From Ancylostoma caninum (lineage: Eukaryota > Nematoda > Chromadorea > Rhabditida > Ancylostomatidae), in the NCBI GenBank assembly GCA_037903475.1, contig JBAJFG010000493.1, positions 62,001 to 126,000 of the forward strand: 64,000 bases of DNA. Reading direction: 5' to 3'. The notes beneath the pieces were generated by a model, which was given only the letters and a program-made list of their open reading frames with translations, was not told the origin of the DNA and did no database searches. Below, piece by piece: positions 57,404-64,000 of the stretch (position 1 is its first letter; each line of letters begins with the position of its first letter). Made by a program: the position numbers and the translations under genes.

Positions 57404-58269
57404 GCATTGTTGGAGGTCATCTCATCGATGTGGAACTCTGGGCTTCTATAAACAATTCAGCAAATTCCAAGTATATCCCCTAACATCACGTTAGGAGTGC
57501 TCTCTAACCATATAGGTCTTGTCTCCGATTAGCAGCTTAAGTTCATGCACTTCCCTTGTTAGGTTGAGAAGAAAGCAATGGAAAAAATTATTCAAAACTT
57601 TCTTGTTGATGACTCAATAAGGCACGTCCTGCTGGCATAGCGGGAGACTCTCCAAAGCATAACTCTGTAACTAATGAAGGACCAGGGAGTGCCTGTTGTT
57701 ACAGTTACGACTGCGAAAAGGTGTTTTTGCCTTTTCAATTGCGAATAGGTGCCTTTGCCTCAACCTCTATTGTGAGCTTCTCTGCAACACCTCTGCAAGC
57801 ACTGTAGTCAATAACAACAGCAGTGGAACCAAGGGTGGAGTAGCCAAATATTTCACAAGGCTACCGCTCTTCTTATTTCGCATCTGAAAATATGGGGTTT
57901 TCTGAGAAGCCACGCCTCGGACGGTATCACGTCAGAACGCGAAGTGACTGCTGTGATCCGAATTGCTCTTGCAAGATAAAATAGACGCGGCTAACATATG
58001 AGCTGGCCAGAAGGAAGCACTGGAGAGAAACGTCGAAAACGAAGAAGTCTGCTCCAAGCCACTTATGCCTGTCCCAAACTAGCACGACTGTCCTGCACTC
58101 TGGCAACTTACTGTTCCTATCCTCCTGCTTGTCTCTTTCTGATCACCATCACGTCCCACCACTCAATTTCTTCTTGACGTAAAAGAGCCCGTTGATTTTG
58201 ATCATTTTTATGCTGTAACTATTGAAAACGCCTTCAATTGCTCCTCAGAGATCTATAATCGATTACCTT
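57404..58269. other. Unassigned spacer
   Basis: No recognised gene. Confidence 0.45.
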
Positions 58270-58966
58270 CCATTGTTTAGCCACCTTGATTAGTCATTGC
58301 CTTAAATCATTACAAAGATGTCGCAGAGTCGACGAAGGTGGCAATAACGAGAAAACGCTCAGAAGCTACGCTGTCAACAACTGTCAGCTACGTCGACTTC
58401 GACATACTCGGATTTGCTATCCACTGTGAGTAAGTCATGAGACTCCTCCAACATTTCGATTGTTCAAGAGTCAATTCATGCATTCAGGTTTCAGCGCAAG
58501 CCAGAAGTGCTAGCTGAGAGGGTCTGCAACTTCTCCCCATCAAACAGTCAAGATATGAAAAGAGCCAATCAGCCTTGCGGGCGAGAACCTTCAAGGAGCG
58601 ATGTCCGGTACGAAGATATGTTCGAGGAAGAGCCACTGCAGATGCACCCAGTGCTGGATACGTTAAAGTCACAGTTTGTCACCATTTGGAGAAGACGTTC
58701 AGCCACTTTTAGTTGCGTCTTTGTATGACTGCATCGGAAACGGTGTTTTATTTGTTCACGAAGCCTCCAGACACCTTGGTGATCTTCAACAAGAAAGCAA
58801 ATCCAGTGAGGCCGCCCTCAATGTAAGTCAGGCCCCAGCACGAGCCTTCCGTAGGGTCGGAACAAAAACGAAGCCTGCTTTGAAAAACCCAAATTTAACG
58901 AAGTCCCCCTTGGATAACGAGACATTGAGAAGAATTCAAATTGGCGCGTTTTTCACGGATATCTAA
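58270..58966 (+). CDS. Candidate two-exon gene end, unknown protein
   Basis: An open frame from about 58270 ends at a consensus donor (T|GTGAGTAAG, 58425/58426). After 62 bp an acceptor (TTCAG, 58487) leads into a frame that continues in phase: CYPLFQRKPEVLAERV. It then runs SPSNSQDMKRANQP, an acidic patch YEDMFEEEPLQMHPVL and on to LDTLKSQ. One base near 58675 then shifts the reading to LSPFGEDVQPLLVASLYDCIGNGVLF, which continues to a stop at 58964-58966 (end IGAFFTDI). Intron size and sites fit nematode genes, and composition is less repetitive than around it. The frameshift could be a pseudogene mutation or a sequence error. No domain is recognised, and the true 5' end is not found. Chance alignment of frames is a real alternative. 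Confidence 0.25.
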
Positions 58967-61739
58967 GGATACTAGTGTAAAGTTCTCTCAAAATACGTCG
59001 ACAAGCGCATAAAAGTGTGCAGGACAAAAACGAGGTTAGTTATAGGAAATAATTCTAAAGAAAAAAGTACAGAAACCAATACAGAGTTTACAGAAAACTT
59101 TCATAAAAGTTGGTGGTAATAAATCTAGGAGGGAGAAGTGAGAATTCCGAGTTCCTCTACAAGCAATGCCACCACTGATAACATAAGTGGGAGGCAGCTT
59201 AAATAGGACAACAGCTTTTGAATGAGTAGCAAGGAAAAAGACGACACAATACATCAAAGATCCACTGGAAGACGTGCAGAAACACGCTGGGCTGATTTGA
59301 ATGGGGATGCTGCACTGATTTGAATGCAAATGAAACGCGAGCTGTCTTACTGTCCGTCGGCGCATCGTAGAGTATAAAAAAGTTTACCTTTTTTGGGCTA
59401 TATCTCTGCTAGAAGGATATGATATGGGACATACTAAGGTGCGTATGAAAGCACGAGATTAGTGGTATAGGTGTATGAAAAATCCACCGAAACTATTGTG
59501 CCTGAATAGAAAATCTATGCTTCTGAAGTGCCACGAAAGGCTCAGCCCTTCGCGTCTGCGGGTCCAGCCCTTCGTGCGAAGGGCTGGACCACGTAATGAG
59601 CATACAATTTTTTCATTCACATAGGTTTGGGGAACCATTTCAAACACTTATTGTGCACGCTGAGACACATTTTGTCCAAAATTTGAAGTGAATCCGTGAA
59701 GTCTGGGCTTAGTTACCTAACACAGCTTTTTTACTTTGCAAATGTTTGAAATGTCTTTTCCAAGAACTCCAAGTATTCCCTTTGTTCTTATTTCACCGAA
59801 GATTCCAAATCAATCCGTGCAGTTTCAGCAGCGCAGCAGTGCCTCGTTTCCTCCGGATAGTGGGAACCTATGAATGATCTGCTCCAATCGAACTTTCTCG
59901 TCCTCACTCGCCGTTATTGCGCAGCTGGAAGTACCAGGAGTCATTTCCTCGAGCTTTTTTTCTCCTCGCTTTATCAACGCTTTGCACATCTTGGGACCCA
60001 CAAAAACCCAATTTTTTTTTCGGGGCTCAGATTCGGACCCTGTACGGAGCCCCCTTTGATTTTTGCCCTCTTCACGAAGCCCAGCTTGCCTCCGGGACAG
60101 CCGTGCTGGGGCCTGATGTAAGTCTAGTACGGCTTTTTTTTACTGTATGAATCCTGTCCAAGGGTCCAGCAATTCGTCCTCACTGGATCAGCACCTGAGA
60201 TCTGCAAATTCGACTACGAAGGAATCAATAACGACATCAGATCTACTCGTTCGGAAAATTTTCGATCTAGTGGAGGATCAATAACTTTGCAAACCGTCTT
60301 ATTGTCTGTTTTACCATTTCAAGGGAATCAATTCAACAAAATTTTTGTCTTCTTTAATAGTGTGTTGCACTGGCATAATCAAGTGTTGCAAAAGGCAACG
60401 TGCATGCCATCTCAAAAGTAACTCCTCGGAGAAAAGGACTGTAGCGAATCATAGTAAAGTCTGGCAATTGGAGGAGACTCCACCACCTTGAAAGGTGCCC
60501 CGTTGGGTGCTCCTCAAATAGAATTCAATGCAGAATCCTCGTTACAGAGTCTGCGCGAAAGACAAGCGCCTCTTAGAGCTCCCGCACCATATCCAAGAAA
60601 AGTTTCTTGGTGAGTTGGTCAACCAGCGAGTGTGCAGTTGTAGTGGGGTAGCGTAAACCAAGCATGTGATGTTTTTAGGTTTCGCTGAGGACCTTTGTGA
60701 ATTCGGACGAGCAGAAGTGAGACTCAGGAGAGGTATGAGTCTTGATGAGTGAGAGTACGTGTGTACTAGCTTGCCTTACTTATGCAACCGCCCTCCAGAA
60801 AGCTTTATAAGTGAAACTGTTGGTTAGAATATGACGCTCAACTTGATAAAACTGTTTATAGAAAGGACATCCGCTCATGCAAATGCGAAGTCGACGAAGG
60901 AAACAACTATCGCTGGATTCCGTGCAGTGTGTGCGATTTCTCTACCTTCATTAATGTAATGATCCTGAGAAGCTTTCACTTTTTAAAAGAAGGCAAAAAT
61001 AACGGACATCAAGGAATCAGTCAGCCTCTTTTTGTGATGGAACATCTGAGATTGTGGCCAAATTCATCAGTGTGGAGGATGTGTAGCTTTCTGATGCGTG
61101 CTGTCATCTTCTTACTGTTCCTCGCCTGAATTGCCTTGATGTTCCCTTTATTGCGTTCGCAAGTGCATTTTGTACGGTTTGCCTCATTCATGCACCCTAT
61201 GCGAGTTATGTTTTGTTTGTTCATTATTCTGAATTTCTATGTTGACTTTTTCTTCATGGTTCTAGAGATCTATTTTGACTAGTTTTTTTTCTTGTATTCC
61301 GATGGTTATGATTCGTTGTTCACTATGCCAGTGTACTGTTTCTCAGCGATATCACAAGCGCATGCAATAAATTGAAGATAGACTTTATGTAATTATTCGA
61401 TTTCTTTTATTTCATTGTGTAGTGCGTGATGATGTTGCTCCATATGAAAAACACATAAATTTAGACTAAGAGGTAATGCAAAACAAAATCTCATTAGACT
61501 CCCACTCTGTAACTTATTCTGATAGCCTCATCGCTTTTGGTTCATATGCCAACGCCATGATTTGTGATTAGGTGTGGTGGCTGAAAGAGGTTCGTACTGC
61601 CGGAGTATGTATGGAATTAAGACCTGACGCCTCGGTGCCCACTGTCCTTTTATCGCACGAAAGTGATTGACCGTGGGCTTCATTTTCAACTATGGTAATC
61701 ACGTCATGCTACGTCCTGGTATAGGAAGCTTTACTCTAT
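58967..61739. other. Unassigned spacer with one strong hairpin
   Basis: No recognised gene. A perfect hairpin with 14-bp arms, GGTCCAGCCCTTCG / CGAAGGGCTGGACC, and a 2-nt loop lies at 59561-59590; a further CAGCCCTTCGCG is at 59543. The overlapping frames at 59870-60150 have no motif. Confidence 0.45.
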
Positions 61740-61998
61740 AGGGTCTATAGTTAAATCCAGTTATCCTGGTGGCCATCGCATTGAACTGCTTTTCTCCATA
61801 ATTGATCATGATCATTGTGATCTATTTGAATGAGTTGGGGCAATACCATTAAGCCGCATCTAGTTATTGCTATTACTTGGGCTCACTACACTTACTAACG
61901 ATAGATACGAGTTCTTCGATTGTGTTACTGTTACTAACACATTTCGTTTGTTATTTTTGGTGCACTTTGAGTGTAGATAATAAAATAAATAAAAATAA
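61740..61998 (+). mobile_element. LINE 3' end-like segment, tentative
   Basis: A non-coding stretch ends in an A-rich AATAAAATAAATAAAAATAA tail (about 61976-61998), as RTE- and CR1-type LINE insertions do. There is no coding sequence before it and no target duplication I could identify, so the call rests on the tail and general resemblance. Confidence 0.3.
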
Positions 61999-62640
61999 TG
62001 TGAACCCACTGGTTCTGGTTATTTCTGGAGATATCCGCCAAGATTCCCGGTGTCCGCTCCGAGAACCGTTCATTCGCTTGGCGGGCTGATCGTGCACTAT
62101 TCCTTAAAAAATCGCGCCACATGGCAGCCTGTCCGCTGCTTATTCAGGTAAGGACCGCGAGAGTTCTGGTCAGCTCGAAACTGGTGCACAGACTGCTCAG
62201 AGGTTTGTCTGAGAATATGATAGAGCAAAGGCACTTGCGCAGCATTTCGCTGCTCCACTCTTGCAGTAATGTATTTTCCTTCCTACCAAGATATCTGACC
62301 GCTTCAAAACACTGAAGCATTCGTTTTCAGAATGTTACGATGGCACATCTCAAGTGCTGTATAAAAGACGTGCCAGCCAAGCCTCTGGCGGATTTGGTGA
62401 ATTTTTTCTCACACTTCGGTGAAGTCCAGAGTATATGGTAAGAAGCGATTGTTACACGTGTACTTCAGACCCCAGCGGCTGATGCATATCCGATTTCCAA
62501 TTTATTAGCATGAACCACGAGCAGTGAAGGCCTTGAAAAAATTGGTATAGAGATGCTGATGTCATATTTCTCGTTCGATTACTGTCATTGCCCGAAAAAT
62601 TCCACGTCATCCACCTGAGCAACATGGTTCCCTCTTTGAC
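61999..62640. other. Unassigned spacer
   Basis: No recognised gene; short frames only. Confidence 0.45.
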
Positions 62641-62689
62641 AGATTCACTATGACAAATCTCTCTGCTAGCGTTTCTGATTGGACCTTAG

Positions 62690-63052
62690 CACATAGTGCT
62701 GGTAAATCAACGGATGTCATCTACAAGACCATTCTAAAGCTTTGGATGAGATCTCTTATTCTGAGCCGCTTTTGGAATCCTAACATTTCGATATAGTAGA
62801 TTCGGTTTAAATCTCATTCAGGGCAGATATTTTACTGTGAAGATCGAACAGCGCTTCTTTGGGAGATATCCATGCACAAGTGGCGTTCCTCAAGGGGTAG
62901 TGCTGTTCCTAACACTTTTCATCATTTACGCGACACTACTGCCCCAACTACTCAGAACATCACCTCATTTAGGTGTCCAAATATATCCCGATAACATTGA
63001 CTTTATGATTTTCAAAAAGACTGTTGACCATACAACTATCGGCGATAGCTAG
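62690..63052 (+). pseudogene. LINE reverse transcriptase palm remnant
   Basis: Pieces of the catalytic core of a non-LTR reverse transcriptase. HSAGKSTDVIY is followed, after a frame change, by DHSKALDEISYS (the motif A region, normally DFSKAFD). In the frame at 62837-63052, CTSGVPQGVVLFLTLFIIYA is motif B and IYPDNIDF sits where the catalytic YADD belongs. Both catalytic Asp of YADD are compromised (one replaced by Asn), and frames are broken. The flanking endonuclease and thumb are not present here. Probably the same CR1-like group as 13151-13904. Confidence 0.82.
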
Positions 63053-63737
63053 CAGAGTGAGAGTTTAATTTTGTCAAAAGAAGAGAGCATTGCAGTACAT
63101 TAACCTCTACGCGTAGGCTGGTGGAACGTGCTGAACAAACGCAATATTTGCAAAAAAACCAGCGAGTTGTCCAGAATTTTGTCATAGCGACTTAAAATGT
63201 TACTAGCCAGTGTGAAAGTGTGAAAGGTTAGATCACCGAGGTTAATCATGTTATCTTCTTTAGAGAGATAGTGTTTAGAGTGATGTGAAGAGGCAGTCGC
63301 ACGCGATCGAGCCAAGGCGAATGTGTTGTATCATTTCACCTCTTCCGGTACAATGTAGAATTTCGTCAGTCTTGAATTCGAAACAAAAATATAGCAAAAC
63401 TCAAAGTTAGTCATTCGAAGCAACAACATAGCAAAACTCGAAATGAGTCATCTGCTTATTGCGATTTACTTCTTCGTCAACTTCTCCATCGTCTGGGCCA
63501 CAACGACATAAGCGAGCACCTGAACATAACATTTTGTAATGCAGTACTAAAATCTGTCTGATTCAAAAAAACAACGGAACCACTGTAGCTGCTAGGATAA
63601 CGGCGACGACCTTCATAACGAGTTGGTTCCTCAAAGGCTATTATTGGATGATGAACAGCTGAAATTATTTCAAGTCGTGGAACGACAGAGCTGTGTCAAT
63701 GAAATGGAGTATGAAACCTCTCTGGAATTAAAGATTA
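63053..63737. other. Unassigned spacer
   Basis: No recognised gene. A short repeated phrase (ACATAGCAAAACTC / ATATAGCAAAACTC, each followed within about 10-20 bp by GTCAT) occurs at about 63391 and 63426. Confidence 0.45.
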
Positions 63738-63791
63738 GCGGCAGATGACACCGATCCCGGCGCGCGCACCGGGATCGGTGTCATCTGCCGC
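63738..63791. repeat. Perfect hairpin with 23-bp arms
   Basis: GCGGCAGATGACACCGATCC and three further bases pair exactly with 63769-63791 around an 8-nt loop (CGCGCGCA). The surroundings (to 63960) are GC-rich. It may be a terminal structure of a foldback or MITE cut by the window edge. Confidence 0.9.
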
Positions 63792-64000
63792 CGGAATGCT
63801 ATTCCTGGGCGCTTTTCTTCCCCATTCGGTCGGAAATCCTTAAAACGGGTACAAAAGCTGCTCGAAGTAGCATAACAGCGGCAGAAGGCACTGGTTACGG
63901 CGCGCGCGGCGCAGTTGAGCGGCGTCCTTCTCGAGGCCGCGGATGGGCCACCGCCGTTGACGTCCACTGTATGTATGTGAGGAAAAGTGAGCCGAGCCAG
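63792..64000. other. GC-rich window edge
   Basis: GC-rich, with GGCGCGCGCGGCGCAG around 63900. A 79-codon minus frame (63728-63967) overlaps the hairpin and is not credible as a gene. Confidence 0.4.

Overview
The window reads as nuclear DNA of an animal, most likely a parasitic nematode of the hookworm/strongylid type. This is an inference. The grounds are the density of small decayed mariner elements, a Penelope-like retroelement with a GIY-YIG endonuclease, a CR1-like LINE, short introns with GT..AG consensus in one candidate gene, and the absence of any prokaryotic operon structure. I found no clearly intact host gene, rRNA or conventional tRNA gene. Most open frames are 60-100 codons and look like chance.

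Layout. 1-7197: unassigned, A+T-rich. 7.2-17.5 kb: a deleted mariner (7198-8068), a tRNA-derived SINE with perfect target duplications (9515-9823), a GC-rich foldback element (10042-10505), a TTAA-type MITE (10844-11268), the 3' end of a LINE (13151-14015), a possible TIR element (15319-15862) and a nearly intact mariner with one frameshift (16189-17477). 20.8-23.4 kb: a minus-strand LINE (ORF1 plus endonuclease) split by a second copy of the first mariner family. 24.3-25.2 kb: a short Helitron-like element. 25.3-26.5 kb: an inverted pair of repeats with tRNA-like cores. 28.4 kb: a 39-bp palindrome. 35.8-37.1 kb: a third, decayed mariner family.

45.1-47.8 kb: a second copy of the same Helitron-like element, inverted relative to the first and enlarged by a 59-bp minisatellite of about 36 units (about 3 in the short copy). 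48.2-50.0 kb: two foldback elements, the first with a TTAA MITE nested in one arm. 51.1-51.9 kb: Penelope-like GIY-YIG endonuclease remnant. 52.2-52.5 kb: GC-rich structured segment ending in T runs. 56.0-57.4 kb: a 1.4-kb TIR element with 6-bp direct repeats. 58.3-59.0 kb: weak two-exon gene candidate. 62.7-63.1 kb: reverse transcriptase remnant. 63.7 kb: a perfect 23-bp-arm hairpin.

The window is best understood as an intergenic or intronic transposon graveyard with nested insertions. Its most informative parts are the Helitron pair with the expandable minisatellite, and the TTAA MITE whose empty-site counterpart is preserved in the other arm of the same foldback.
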